Part shown: positions 46,482 to 55,867 of the stretch, one piece after another
Position numbering within the stretch: position 1 is the stretch's first letter
Layout: each line of letters begins with the position of its first letter
NCBI RefSeq assembly: GCF_006439355.1
Contig: NZ_VFTG01000007.1
Span: 62,001-126,000, forward strand
Direction: 5' to 3'
DNA: 64,000 nt
DNA from: Mesorhizobium sp. B4-1-3
Lineage (GTDB): Bacteria > Pseudomonadota > Alphaproteobacteria > Rhizobiales > Rhizobiaceae
Made by a program: the position numbers and the translations under genes
The notes under the pieces: generated by a model
The model's input: the letters and a program-made list of their open reading frames with translations, nothing else
Database searches by the model: none
What the model was told of the DNA's origin: nothing

Positions 46482-46523
46482 CAGCATAACCACAAACGCC
46501 AAAGCCGCGGGTGGACGGTTGGG

Positions 46524-47753
46524 TCACACCGTGGGCGAAGCTACGCCAGCGTTGACGGCAGGCAGCCTCATGGCCTGCCCGTAGCTGTCGGGCGCGAGAC
46601 GGAAGGTCAGCACCGTCACGACGGCGATGCAGGCGAGATGCAGCAGCCAGCCGGCGTGGAAACCGCCGGTCATGTCGTGCAGCACCGCGACGATCCAGGG
46701 CGGGATCGCGGCAATGAGAAAGCCGCCGCCTTGCATCATGGCCGAGAGCGCGCCGGCCTCCGCCGGGTCCGGCAGATGTTCTAGCGCGACGATCATGGTG
46801 AGCGAGAAGGAGCCGCCAAGCCCCGCCCCCAGCAGGAGCGCGAGGACGAAGGGCACGGTTTCGGGCTGCAGGAGCAGCCCTGCGAAACCGGCCGCCTGCA
46901 TGGCCAAGGTCAGCCAGAGCCATGGCCTGCGGTCCGGGCGTTTGCCGGCAAGGGCCGGCAGGAGCAGGGCCGAGAGTGCCTGCCCCACAGCCATGACCGC
47001 CAGCAGGCCCCCGCTGGAAGCGCTGGTCCAGCCCTGCTCCTGATAGTAGGGTGCGAGCCATGCCACCGAGGTCGAGTAGCCGCCATTGACGAGGCCGAAG
47101 CTGGCCATCAGCAGCCAGGTGCGGGGCCGCTTGAGCAAGCTCGTCACCGCGCTCCCGCCTTGCGGGTGGGCGATGTCGCGCGGCCGGCAGGCTGCGGCGA
47201 GCGCCACCGCCACCAATGCCGGCAGCGCCATCCAGGCGAGGCCGAAATGCCAGTCGCCCGAGGCCGTGGCGATGAGCGGCGCAAGTTGCGCGCCGAGGGC
47301 GCCGCCGCCCATCAGCATCGATGAATAAAGCCCCATCACGAGGCTCACATGACGGGGGAATTGGCGCTTGACGATGCCTGGAAACACGGCCTGCACAACA
47401 GCCGCACCAAGCCCGAGCAGTGCGGCGGTGCCCACCATCTCCAAGCCCGTCGACACGAAAAGGCGCAGGACAGATGCAAGCGCGAGGATGGCGAGCGCCG
47501 CTATGACCGCCCGGCTTGCGCCGATGCGTGCCTGCAAGGACGGGCCGGCAAAGGCGAAAATCCCCATCAGCAGCATCGGCACCAGCGTCAGCAGCGCGAT
47601 GCCCTGTGCGCCAAGGCCCGTCTCGGCCCGCACCGCCGCGGCCAGCGGGCCGATGCCGGTGATGAATGGCCTGAGATTGAGCCCGACCAGGGCCACAACG
47701 GCAAGCATGAGGAAACGGCTGGAAGCCGCCTCGCTACCTTTCTGTCCGCTCAT
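46524..47753 (-). CDS. MFS transporter, CynX/NimT type
   Basis: A 409-aa inner-membrane protein with twelve hydrophobic helices. The opening VALVGLNLRPFITGIGPL is characteristic of the cyanate/2-nitroimidazole transporter branch of MFS. The start is ATG 47751-47753; the longer frame overlaps the ankyrin gene. It begins 17 bp after the ankyrin gene in the same direction, giving a two-gene operon. The substrate cannot be told from the sequence. Confidence 0.87.
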   Translation of the reverse strand: MSGQKGSEAASSRFLMLAVVALVGLNLRPFITGIGPLAAAVRAETGLGAQGIALLTLVPMLLMGIFAFAGPSLQARIGASRAVIAALAILALASVLRLFVSTGLEMVGTAALLGLGAAVVQAVFPGIVKRQFPRHVSLVMGLYSSMLMGGGALGAQLAPLIATASGDWHFGLAWMALPALVAVALAAACRPRDIAHPQGGSAVTSLLKRPRTWLLMASFGLVNGGYSTSVAWLAPYYQEQGWTSASSGGLLAVMAVGQALSALLLPALAGKRPDRRPWLWLTLAMQAAGFAGLLLQPETVPFVLALLLGAGLGGSFSLTMIVALEHLPDPAEAGALSAMMQGGGFLIAAIPPWIVAVLHDMTGGFHAGWLLHLACIAVVTVLTFRLAPDSYGQAMRLPAVNAGVASPTV

Positions 47754-47770
47754 GGCGCTGGCCACTTCTC

Positions 47771-48433
47771 TCAGCCCGCGCCGGCAGCCAGGAGGAGCTT
47801 CTCGATCTCCCTGAAGCCGCGGTCGCGCGCGTGCCGCAGCGGCGTCACGCCATCGCCGTCGGCCAGATCGACGTCGGCTCCGGCCTTGACCAGCAATTCG
47901 ACGATCTGCTGGTGGCGCTCGCCGCCGTCGCCGAGGATGATCGCCTCGAGCAGCGCGGTCCAACCGAGCTTGTTGACATGGTCGACATCGACGCCGGCCT
48001 GGATCAGCGTGCGCACGGTCTCGACATGGCGCTCGGAAGCCGGGATGAGTGCGGTGCCGCCATAGCGGTTGATGCTCTTGAGGTCGGCGGCATGCCCGAG
48101 CGTCAGCTTGAGGATCTCCAGATGCCCACGCGCGCCGGCGTAGAGGAATGGGCTGTCCTCGATATTGTCCTTGGCGTTGACATCCGCGCCGGCCGCGATC
48201 AGCGCTCCTGCCGCGGCAACTCTGTTGTCGTGCGTGGCAACGAGCAGCGGCGTGGCGCCGGTGCCGTCGCGCGCGTCGATCGCGGCGCCTTGCGACAAAA
48301 GCCTGCCTATGGCGTCAACGTCGCCGGCAGCCGCCGCGGCATGCAAAGGGGTGGTGCGCATGGTTTCTCCTGATGCGATCGCCGGAACGGACGCGAACGC
48401 AAACAAGGCAAAGGCCAAAAAGAGACGACGCAT
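47771..48433 (-). CDS. Exported ankyrin-repeat protein
   Basis: A 220-aa protein with a Sec signal peptide (MRRLFLAFALFAFASVPAIA) when started at the ATG at 48431-48433. About six ankyrin repeats follow (TPLHAAAAAGDVDAIGRLL, TPLLVATHDNRVAAAGALI, GWTALLEAIILGDG, TPLRHARDRGFREIEKLL). It would be periplasmic, where ankyrin proteins have been linked to oxidative-stress defence (AnkB). It is upstream of the CynX-like transporter and divergent from a LysR gene. Confidence 0.85.
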   Translation of the reverse strand: MRRLFLAFALFAFASVPAIASGETMRTTPLHAAAAAGDVDAIGRLLSQGAAIDARDGTGATPLLVATHDNRVAAAGALIAAGADVNAKDNIEDSPFLYAGARGHLEILKLTLGHAADLKSINRYGGTALIPASERHVETVRTLIQAGVDVDHVNKLGWTALLEAIILGDGGERHQQIVELLVKAGADVDLADGDGVTPLRHARDRGFREIEKLLLAAGAG

Positions 48434-48563
48434 TCCTGGCTCCCGCGGCCAATGCATGGCCTGCCCGCACGTCCAGATAGGGTCTGGCAGCTGCATTTAG
48501 AAATTAAATGTATGCATCCATCCCATTATGATTTTAAATGGCCGCACGGAGGAAATTGGAACG

Positions 48564-49415
48564 ATGCTCGATCCGCGCCTTCTGCGTTCCTTCATCGCGA
48601 TTGCCGACGCCGGCAGCTTCACGCAGGCGGCGGAGCGGCTCAATATGACGCAGTCGACGATCAGCCAGCAGCTTGCCAGGCTGGAGGACGCGGTTGACCA
48701 AAGCCTGATCGACCGCGACACGAGGCCGATCCAGCCGACGGCCGCGGGCGAACGCCTGCTCGGCTATGCGCGGCGCATCCTTGCCTTGCAGCACGAGGCG
48801 GAAACGGCGCTTGGCGATCCAGCCGGCACTGCGCCGGTGCGGATCGGCGTGCCTGAGGATATCGTCAATTCACAGATGGCGGACGTGTTCGGCGGTTTCG
48901 CCAGGGGCAACCGCGCGGCGCGGCTGGACGTCACCGCCGGCTTGAGCCGCGATCTTACGCGGCGCTATCGCGCCGGCGAGTTCGACATCGTGGTGGTCAA
49001 GGAGGCGACCGCCGAACTCGACTGCCGGGCGAGTTTTCCCGAACCCATGGCGTGGTTCGAAAGCGCTGACCGGCAGTCCGATTGGGCCGATCCCATCCCG
49101 CTCGTCGCCTTCCCGCCCGGCGGGCTCTATCGCGAGGCCATGTTCGAGCGGATCGAGCGCGAGCAACGCCGCTGGTACATAGCGTTCTCCGGCAGCAGCC
49201 TGCGCAATGTACTGGTGGGCGTGGAAGCCGGGCTCGGCCTGTCGCTGCTGCCAAAAAGCACGGTGGCCGGGCGTCATGTCCAGCCCTATGCGGCGTTCGG
49301 CGCCGAGCCATCGATGGCGGTCTCGATCTATGCCTGGGAAAAGGCGGGGCCGATTGCGGATCTGGCAGATCGAATGACCGCGGTTCTTGCCGCCAGATTT
49401 CGGGCGACCGAATGA
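48564..49415 (+). CDS. LysR-family regulator
   Basis: A 283-aa LysR protein. The ATG at 48564 follows a GGAGG ribosome site; the frame opens 36 bp earlier. The helix-turn-helix is LRSFIAIADAGSFTQAAERLNMTQSTISQQLARLE (6-40), followed by an effector domain. It is divergent from the ankyrin/MFS operon across 130 bp containing A/T-rich ATTAAATG and TTTAAATGG segments, possible LysR sites. It probably controls that operon. Confidence 0.88.
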   Translation: MLDPRLLRSFIAIADAGSFTQAAERLNMTQSTISQQLARLEDAVDQSLIDRDTRPIQPTAAGERLLGYARRILALQHEAETALGDPAGTAPVRIGVPEDIVNSQMADVFGGFARGNRAARLDVTAGLSRDLTRRYRAGEFDIVVVKEATAELDCRASFPEPMAWFESADRQSDWADPIPLVAFPPGGLYREAMFERIEREQRRWYIAFSGSSLRNVLVGVEAGLGLSLLPKSTVAGRHVQPYAAFGAEPSMAVSIYAWEKAGPIADLADRMTAVLAARFRATE

Positions 49416-49472
49416 GCGCGGAATGACCCGCCCGCATTGCCTTCCGCGCCGGGTCGCACAATAGTCGAGCCG

Positions 49473-50933
49473 ATGTTCGAGACGATTGCGAGTCACTGGT
49501 CGACGCTTATCCTGGTCCTCTCGCTGGCGATGGCGGCGGTGGGCATCGTCCATGCCATCATGACGAAGGAAGACGTGCGCGCCGCCACCGGCTGGGTCGG
49601 CGTGATGCTCTTGTCGCCTTTCCTCGGCGCGATCATCTACGCCATCGCCGGCATTAACCGCATCCGCCGCGCGACGATCAGCGCCATGCGGCCGGGCTCG
49701 CCCGAGGCCGCCGCCGCCAGGCATGACCGCGACATCGCGCTGGAAGCCCTGATCAACGCCGAATACGGCCAGCGCTTCACCGGGCTGAAGACGCTTGGCG
49801 ACAGAGTGGCGCGGCGTCCGCTGACCTCCGGAAACACCATCGCGGTGCTCAAGACCGGCGACGAAGCCTACACCGCGATGTGCCGGGCAATTGACGCCGC
49901 GCAAAGAAGCGTCCTTCTGGAAACCTATATTTTCGACAATGACGCGGTCGGGGCGCTGTTCGTTCAGTCGCTCGGCAATGCCGTCAAGCGCGGCATCGCC
50001 GTGCGCGTGCTGATCGACGCGGTCGGCGTACGCTACTCGGTGCCCAGCATCCTGAAACAGCTCAGGGAAGCCGATGTGCCAGTCGATCTCTTCAACGGCA
50101 ACATCGTCATGGGCCTGAGACTTCCCTATGCGAATCTCAGGACCCACAGGAAGATCCTGGTCGTCGACGGCACGGTGGCGTTCACGGGAGGCATGAACAT
50201 CCGCAAGGGATTCTCGGCCGAATTCGCCGGCTCAGACAGTTCGCGCGACACCCATTTCGAGGTCACCGGGCCGGTTGTGGCCGACCTGTTCTCGGTTGCC
50301 GCCGAGGACTGGCGCTTTGCCGGCAACGAGGCCTTAAAGGACGGACCCTGGCAGGTCGAGCGCGTCGCACCGCCGCCGGGGCAGCCGATGCTGGTGCGCG
50401 CGGTCGCGACCGGGCCGGACGCGTCCAACGAAACCAATCTCAAGCTTTTGATGGGTGCATTTTCGGTCGCCCGCAAATCGATCCGGATCATGTCGCCCTA
50501 TTTTTTGCCGGACCGGGAATTCATCAGCGCATTGACCACGGCCGGCCGGCGCGGCGTCGAAATCGACATCGTCGTGCCGGCGGTGAACAACCTTTTCCTC
50601 GTCGACCATGCGATGACGGCGCAGTTCGACCAGGTTTTGAAGCATTATTGCCGCGTCTGGCGCCATGAAGGCGCGTTCGACCATTCGAAGCTGATGGCGA
50701 TCGACGGCGTGTGGGCCTATGTCGGCTCCTCCAATCTGGACGCCCGTTCGCTGAGGCTGAATTTCGAGATCGACATGGAAGTCCTGGATCAAAACTTCGC
50801 CGCCGAGATCGACGCCCGCATCGGCGCCGCCATCTCCACCGCGCAGCCGGTGACATTGCAGACGCTGAAGGCAAGACCATTCGTAATCCGCGTCTTCGAC
50901 CGTTTGCTGTGGCTGGGATCGCCCTATCTTTAG
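49473..50933 (+). CDS. cls: Cardiolipin synthase
   Basis: A 486-aa phospholipase D-type enzyme that joins two phosphatidylglycerols. It has two N-terminal membrane helices (LILVLSLAMAAVGIVHAI; GWVGVMLLSPFLGAIIYAIAG) and two HKD motifs: HRKILVVD at His225 with FTGGMNI, and HSKLMAID at His404 with GSSNLDARS. The start at 49473 gives the usual length. The nuclease-fold gene follows 24 bp downstream. Confidence 0.93.
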   Translation: MFETIASHWSTLILVLSLAMAAVGIVHAIMTKEDVRAATGWVGVMLLSPFLGAIIYAIAGINRIRRATISAMRPGSPEAAAARHDRDIALEALINAEYGQRFTGLKTLGDRVARRPLTSGNTIAVLKTGDEAYTAMCRAIDAAQRSVLLETYIFDNDAVGALFVQSLGNAVKRGIAVRVLIDAVGVRYSVPSILKQLREADVPVDLFNGNIVMGLRLPYANLRTHRKILVVDGTVAFTGGMNIRKGFSAEFAGSDSSRDTHFEVTGPVVADLFSVAAEDWRFAGNEALKDGPWQVERVAPPPGQPMLVRAVATGPDASNETNLKLLMGAFSVARKSIRIMSPYFLPDREFISALTTAGRRGVEIDIVVPAVNNLFLVDHAMTAQFDQVLKHYCRVWRHEGAFDHSKLMAIDGVWAYVGSSNLDARSLRLNFEIDMEVLDQNFAAEIDARIGAAISTAQPVTLQTLKARPFVIRVFDRLLWLGSPYL

Positions 50934-50957
50934 AGCAGGAAATCGAGCAGCAGGATC

Positions 50958-51767
50958 ATGGAGATAGACGACATCAAAGGACGCAGCTTGCCGGAGACCG
51001 TGCTGTTGTCGATCCGCGCCAGAAATGCGCGCAAGGCGAAGGCGACGCCGCGCAAGCGGGTCAACGACACCGAAATCGTCGTCGCCTCCTACAACGTCCA
51101 CAAATGCATCGGCACGGATCGCAGGTTCGACCCCGCCAGGACGGCGCGCGTCATCCGCGAGATCAGTCCCGACGTGATCGCCCTGCAGGAAGCCGACAAC
51201 CGGTTCGGCGACCGGGCCGGGCTGCTCGACCTTGCCCGGCTGGAACTGGAAACGGGGCTGGTGCCGGTGCCGGTCACCGGAAACGGCAAGGGACACGGCT
51301 GGCGCGGCAACGTGCTTCTGTTCAAGCGCGGCACCGTGCGCGACGTCCACCAGCTCAAGCTGCCGGGACTGGAGCCGCGCGGCGCGCTGGTCGCCGAAAT
51401 CGATATCGACGAGAAACGGTCGCTGCGCGTGATTGCCGCCCATCTCGGCCTATTGCGCCGCTCGCGCTCCGAGCAGGCCCGCGTCGTGCTCGACATCATG
51501 AGCAGCGCCGACGAAAGGCCGACGCTCCTGCTCGGCGACCTCAACGAATGGCGGCTCGGCAACCGCTCGGCGCTGAACACGCTGCACACGACCTTCGGGC
51601 CGACGCCGCCGGCGGTGCCGACTTTCCCATCGGGCCTGCCGGTGCTGGCGCTCGACCGCATCATGGGCAACCGGCACGATTTGGTTTCAGGCGTCGAGGC
51701 GCATGACACGCCGCTGTCGCGCGTTGCCTCCGATCACCTGCCGCTGACGGCTTACGTGCATCTGTAG
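50958..51767 (+). CDS. Endonuclease/exonuclease/phosphatase family protein
   Basis: A 269-aa EEP-fold phosphodiesterase. Active-site motifs are SYNVHKC, LQEADNR, AAHLGLL, GDLNEW and the terminal SDHLPL. An extra 38 basic N-terminal residues precede the fold and no signal peptide is seen. The position right after cls suggests action on a phospholipid head group or a related phosphodiester rather than DNA. This is contextual inference. Confidence 0.87.
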   Translation: MEIDDIKGRSLPETVLLSIRARNARKAKATPRKRVNDTEIVVASYNVHKCIGTDRRFDPARTARVIREISPDVIALQEADNRFGDRAGLLDLARLELETGLVPVPVTGNGKGHGWRGNVLLFKRGTVRDVHQLKLPGLEPRGALVAEIDIDEKRSLRVIAAHLGLLRRSRSEQARVVLDIMSSADERPTLLLGDLNEWRLGNRSALNTLHTTFGPTPPAVPTFPSGLPVLALDRIMGNRHDLVSGVEAHDTPLSRVASDHLPLTAYVHL

Positions 51768-51779
51768 CGGCGGTCCGCC

Positions 51780-53744
51780 CTACCCTTCCCTCAGCCAGAC
51801 CAGCATCTCGCCGGGGTCGCGATTGTCCCAGGCGAAATAGGGAACCGCCTTGAGCGTGATCTCCTGCATCGCCGGCGGCTCGGGGCGGTAGAGATCGGCG
51901 CCCCAGTTCTCCGTCTCGGCCCGGTTGCCGCTGGCCGAAAGGGTGACGACGCCGCCGAGCAGGTTCGGCTCGGGATGCGCCTCGAGCCTGGCCGTGCGCG
52001 GCAGGGCGATGCGGTGCAGCCCGCCGCCATTGTCGGTCTCCTCGACGCAGTAGATCAACGGGCCGCGCGCCAGCGCCACGCGGCCGATGTCCTGGCGCAC
52101 CTGCGGGTTGGCAAAGAGGCGCGCCATCGACATTTCGAGGTCGAGCTCGACCTTGTCGCCCTGGCGCCATTCGCGGCGGATCGCGGCATAGCCGTCGACC
52201 GTCGCGGCTTCGAGACCGACGAGCTTGCCGTTGACCCGCAGTGCCGCCTTGCGGCACCAGGCAGGCACGCGCAGGTGAAGCGTGAACGCAACCGGCGCCT
52301 CTGGCCCGACCTCGATCGCGACCGCGCCGTGCCACGGATAGTTGCTGGTCTGAACCAGCGTAACTTGCCGGCCGGCTATTTCGAAACGGGCGGTCGAATC
52401 GCCATAAAGATGGACCGCCAGCGCGTCGTCGGCGAGGCCGTAGAAATAGGAGCCGATGGATGCCACCATGCGGCCGATATTGGGCGGGCAGCACGGGCAG
52501 CGGTGCCACTTCCAGCGATGATGGCCGCCGCGGCTCTCCAGCGGGTTCTCGTAGAAGAACAGCGAGCCGTCGAGCGACAATCCTGAGATCGAGCCGTTGT
52601 AGAGCGCGCGCTCCATCATGTCGGCGTAGCGGGCGTTTGGGCCCATACCCAGCATGCGGCTTGCCCAGAACACCAGGCCGACCGACGCGCAGGTCTCGGC
52701 ATAGGCGGTTTCGTTGGGCAAATCGTAGTCGTTGGTGAAGCCCTCATTGTCTTTCGACGGGCCGAGCCCGCCGGTGACGTAAAGGCTTTTGGTGGTGAGA
52801 TCGTCCCAGAGCCGCTCAAGCGCGACCTTGAGGGTGTCGTCGCCATATTCGGTGGCGATGTCGGCCATACCCGAATAGAGATACATCGCCCTCACCGCAT
52901 GTCCGACGACCTTGTCCTGCTCGCGCACCGGCTTGTGCGACTGGTTGTATTCGTAGGTCTTGAAGTGGAAGTCCTTGGGGTCGGCGCCGCGCGCCAGCGC
53001 CTCCTCGTCGAAGTAGTGTGGCTGCTGGCCGCGCTGGTCGATGAAGTACTTAGCCAGCTTCATATATCTATCGTTGCCAGTGGCGCGCGCCAACCGGACC
53101 AGCGCAAGCTCGATCTCCTCGTGGCCGCAATAGCCCTTCCGCTTGCCGGGCTCCGGACCAAAGGTGTCGGCGATGTGGTCGGCATAGCGGCACATGATGT
53201 CGAGCAGCTTGCGCTTGCCGGTCGCCTGGTAGTAGGCGACGGCGCCCTCGATCAGATGGCCGGCGCAGTAGAGTTCGTGGCAGTCGCGCAGGTTCGTCCA
53301 GCGCAGGCCGGGCTGGATGCGCTGGTACCAGCTCGACAGATAGCCGTCCTGCTGCTGCAGCTTGCCGTACATGTCGATGACGGCGTCGATCTTCTTTTCG
53401 AGATCGGCATTGCGGCGGCGGTAGAGCGAATAGGCGGCGGTCTCGATCGTCTTGCCCCAATCGGAATCCCAGAACATCTGCGTCGTCACCGTGCGCGCGG
53501 TGAAGCCGTCGCTGACATGGAAAGGAATGACGACGCCCGGCGACGGCACGTCCGGATCGATCTGCTCCAGCATGCGCGCCTCGACACAGCGGTCATAGAG
53601 GATGCCGGCGGTCCTGGCGGCAACCGCATCGACACGGTCGCCCCAGAAGCCGCGGACATCGACCTGCGGCACCGGCAACGGCCGGAAGGCAAGATTCGGC
53701 CTGGCGGAGGCGCCGGTCGCTGTGGCGGGCTGGGATACGGTCAT
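51780..53744 (-). CDS. GH127 beta-L-arabinofuranosidase
   Basis: A 654-aa glycoside hydrolase (HypBA1 type, DUF1680). The zinc/nucleophile set is complete: Glu350 and Cys352 (AETCASVG) and Cys418-Cys419 (CPCCPPNIGRM) match Glu338, Cys340, Cys417 and Cys418 of HypBA1, and Glu334 (KDNEGFT) fits the acid/base Glu322. An (alpha/alpha)6 barrel is followed by beta domains. There is no signal peptide, so it acts in the cytoplasm on imported oligosaccharide. It is the last gene of the LacI-controlled operon and convergent with the EEP gene (12 bp). Confidence 0.92.
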   Translation of the reverse strand: MTVSQPATATGASARPNLAFRPLPVPQVDVRGFWGDRVDAVAARTAGILYDRCVEARMLEQIDPDVPSPGVVIPFHVSDGFTARTVTTQMFWDSDWGKTIETAAYSLYRRRNADLEKKIDAVIDMYGKLQQQDGYLSSWYQRIQPGLRWTNLRDCHELYCAGHLIEGAVAYYQATGKRKLLDIMCRYADHIADTFGPEPGKRKGYCGHEEIELALVRLARATGNDRYMKLAKYFIDQRGQQPHYFDEEALARGADPKDFHFKTYEYNQSHKPVREQDKVVGHAVRAMYLYSGMADIATEYGDDTLKVALERLWDDLTTKSLYVTGGLGPSKDNEGFTNDYDLPNETAYAETCASVGLVFWASRMLGMGPNARYADMMERALYNGSISGLSLDGSLFFYENPLESRGGHHRWKWHRCPCCPPNIGRMVASIGSYFYGLADDALAVHLYGDSTARFEIAGRQVTLVQTSNYPWHGAVAIEVGPEAPVAFTLHLRVPAWCRKAALRVNGKLVGLEAATVDGYAAIRREWRQGDKVELDLEMSMARLFANPQVRQDIGRVALARGPLIYCVEETDNGGGLHRIALPRTARLEAHPEPNLLGGVVTLSASGNRAETENWGADLYRPEPPAMQEITLKAVPYFAWDNRDPGEMLVWLREG

Positions 53745-53762
53745 GATTTCACTCCATTCGAA

Positions 53763-54620
53763 TTACTTGACGGCCCCGGCCATGAGGCCGCGGATGTAGA
53801 AGCGCTGCAGCGCAAGGAACAGGATCAGGCAAGGCACCATCATCACCGTGACGCCCGCCTGCACTGCGCCCCAGTCGATGGCGCCGAAGCGGCCGGACTG
53901 AAGCGCGGTCATCATCACCGGCAGCGTGAATTTGGACTGGTCGGTCATCAGCACGAGCGCCGCCAGGAACTCGTTCCAGGCGCCGAGGAAGGCGAACAGC
54001 GCGATGGTGACGACGCCCGGCCAGACCAGCGGCAGCATGACTTTGATCAGCATGGTGACATTGTTGGCGCCATCCATGCGCGCCGCCTCCTCGATCTCGC
54101 GCGGCACGGCGTCGAAGGCGTTGCGCATCATGAAGATCGAGAAGGGAAGCTGCAGCGTGACATAGACGCAGACCAGCCCGGTCAGCGTGTTATGGAGACC
54201 CAGCCTCGTCAGCACCAGGAAGATCGGCGTCAGGATCGACTGGAACGGGATCATGATCGTCGACAGGATGAGGACGAAGAAGAAGTCCCGGAACGGAAAG
54301 CGGAAGCGCGAGAAGCCGTAGCCGGCGAGCACGCTGACCAGCACCGAGAGCAGCACCGTCATCACCGAGACATAGATGCTGTTCTGCGCCGAGGCCCAGA
54401 GCCCGTCGCCGAAGGAGTTCAGCGTCTCGTAGTTCTCTACCGAGAAGCCGGTGGTCGGCCACGGCGGCAGCGGCGGCTGGCGCGCCTCCTGCGCCGGCTT
54501 GAAGGTCGACAGCACGGTCCACACGATCGGCGCCAGGAACAGCACCGATGCGATGATGCCGGTGGAATGCCTGGCCAGGCTGAAGCCGACTTTGCGGGTC
54601 TGCGACATCGCCTCGGCCAT
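53763..54620 (-). CDS. ABC sugar transporter permease, MalG/UgpE type
   Basis: A 285-aa permease with six transmembrane helices and the EAA motif EIEEAARMDGANNVTMLIKVMLPLVWPG. The start (ATG 54618-54620) overlaps the stop of the preceding permease by one base, so they are translationally coupled. It ends 18 bp before the GH127 gene. It is one half of the import channel of the LacI-controlled system. No dedicated ATPase is present, as is common when a shared MsmK/UgpC-type ATPase serves several importers. Confidence 0.92.
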   Translation of the reverse strand: MAEAMSQTRKVGFSLARHSTGIIASVLFLAPIVWTVLSTFKPAQEARQPPLPPWPTTGFSVENYETLNSFGDGLWASAQNSIYVSVMTVLLSVLVSVLAGYGFSRFRFPFRDFFFVLILSTIMIPFQSILTPIFLVLTRLGLHNTLTGLVCVYVTLQLPFSIFMMRNAFDAVPREIEEAARMDGANNVTMLIKVMLPLVWPGVVTIALFAFLGAWNEFLAALVLMTDQSKFTLPVMMTALQSGRFGAIDWGAVQAGVTVMMVPCLILFLALQRFYIRGLMAGAVK

Positions 54621-55537
54621 CAGTCGAGCCCCTCGGGTTTGCGCAGCAGCCAGAGCTGGATGAGGCTGAGCGCCACCAGGATGACCAGCAGCACCATCGA
54701 AAGCGCCGCGCCGTAGCCGAGCTTGAACGAGACGAAGGACTGGTTGAAGATCCAGTAGACCGCCGTCAGCGTCTGGTTGCGGGGACCGCCGCGCAGGATG
54801 ATGTAGAACTGGTCGAAGGCGAGGATCGAGCCGGCGACCGACAGGATCAGCGCCAGCGCCAGCGTGCGGCGCATCAAGGGCAAGGTGATCGCCCGGAATC
54901 TTGCAAACGGCCCTGCCCCGTCGATGACGGCGGCCTCCTGCAGATCCTGCGGGATCGACTGCAGCCCGGTCATCAGGATGATCATGGTGAAGCCGGCCAC
55001 CTTCCAGACCACCATGGCGATGATCGACCAGAAGGCCGGCTGGAACGTGGCGAGAAGATTGATCTTCTTGCCGGTCAGGCCGAGATCGAAGACGGCCGGG
55101 CTGAACAGGCCGGAATCGACGTTGAGCAGCCAGGACCAGAGCAGGCTTGCCGAGGCGAAACCCACCACCGCCGGCATGAAAAAGGCAGTGCGGTAAAGGT
55201 TGGTCAGCGGGCGCGGTTTTTCGATGAAGATCGCCAGCGGGAAGGCGACGGCGAAGATCGCGATGGTGACGATCACCGTGTAGTAGAAGGTGAATTTGAG
55301 CGCGTTCCAGAACCGCGTATCGCGCAGGATGGCGAAATAATTGTCGAAGCCGATGAAGGAATGCTCGCCCATCAGCGGCCAGTTGTGGAGCGACATCCAC
55401 GCCGTCATGCCGAGCGGGATGACGAAGAAGACAGTGACGAAAGCGACGGCCGGCAGCACATAGAGCAGCCCCACCCACTGCCGCAGGCTGGTGGCGCGTG
55501 AACGGGCGGGAGCGGAGGTGACGGCGATGGCGGTCAT
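54620..55537 (-). CDS. ABC sugar transporter permease, MalF/UgpA type
   Basis: A 305-aa permease with six transmembrane helices and the EAA motif DLQEAAVIDGAGPFARFRAITLPLMRR. The start at ATG 55535-55537 has a GGGAGG ribosome site; the longer frame runs into the upstream repeat element. It partners the MalG-type protein. A 330-bp gap with a palindromic repeat and a GC-rich stem-loop separates it from the binding-protein gene. Confidence 0.92.
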   Translation of the reverse strand: MTAIAVTSAPARSRATSLRQWVGLLYVLPAVAFVTVFFVIPLGMTAWMSLHNWPLMGEHSFIGFDNYFAILRDTRFWNALKFTFYYTVIVTIAIFAVAFPLAIFIEKPRPLTNLYRTAFFMPAVVGFASASLLWSWLLNVDSGLFSPAVFDLGLTGKKINLLATFQPAFWSIIAMVVWKVAGFTMIILMTGLQSIPQDLQEAAVIDGAGPFARFRAITLPLMRRTLALALILSVAGSILAFDQFYIILRGGPRNQTLTAVYWIFNQSFVSFKLGYGAALSMVLLVILVALSLIQLWLLRKPEGLD

Positions 55538-55546
55538 GGTCGAGCC

Positions 55547-55692
55547 TCCCCTTCCCCCCTTGTAGGGGAAGGTGGCTGCGAAGCGGCCGGATGAGGGGTG
55601 TTCCAGCGGAGTGAGACGCCGGCGTTCCCTGGAGCACCCCTCATCCGTCTCGGCGCTGCGCGCCGATCCACCTTCTCCCACAGGGGGAGAAG
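55547..55692. repeat. Long hairpin-forming intergenic repeat
   Basis: The left half contains GGTGGCTGCGAAGCGGCCGG and GATGAGGGGTG; the right half contains CACCCCTCATC and the complement of the GGTGG arm. The outer ends pair through CCCC/GGGG runs. It shares its core with 16905-17036. Transcribed within the operon, it would form a very stable hairpin. Confidence 0.75.
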
Positions 55693-55774
55693 GAGGAGCG
55701 AACCTCGCGGCGCCTCAAATTGGTGAGTGAGCTTTCTCAACGCGTCAGTCCCTGCCGTTCAGCGATGCATCATC

Positions 55775-55811
55775 CCGGCCGCCCGGCCAGGGAGACGGGG
55801 CGGGCGGCCGG
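55775..55811 (-). terminator. GC-rich intra-operon stem-loop
   Basis: Perfect 10-bp arms (CCGGCCGCCC at 55775-55784 and its complement at 55802-55811) with a 17-nt loop, 57 bp after the binding-protein stop codon. There is no T-run. It probably stabilises the upstream mRNA or attenuates, as in malE-malF type operons. Confidence 0.5.
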
Positions 55812-55867
55812 CCGGAGCCTTGGCGGCGGGGCGTTGCGCGATCCTCGCCGGCTATAGGCCCAGGTGT

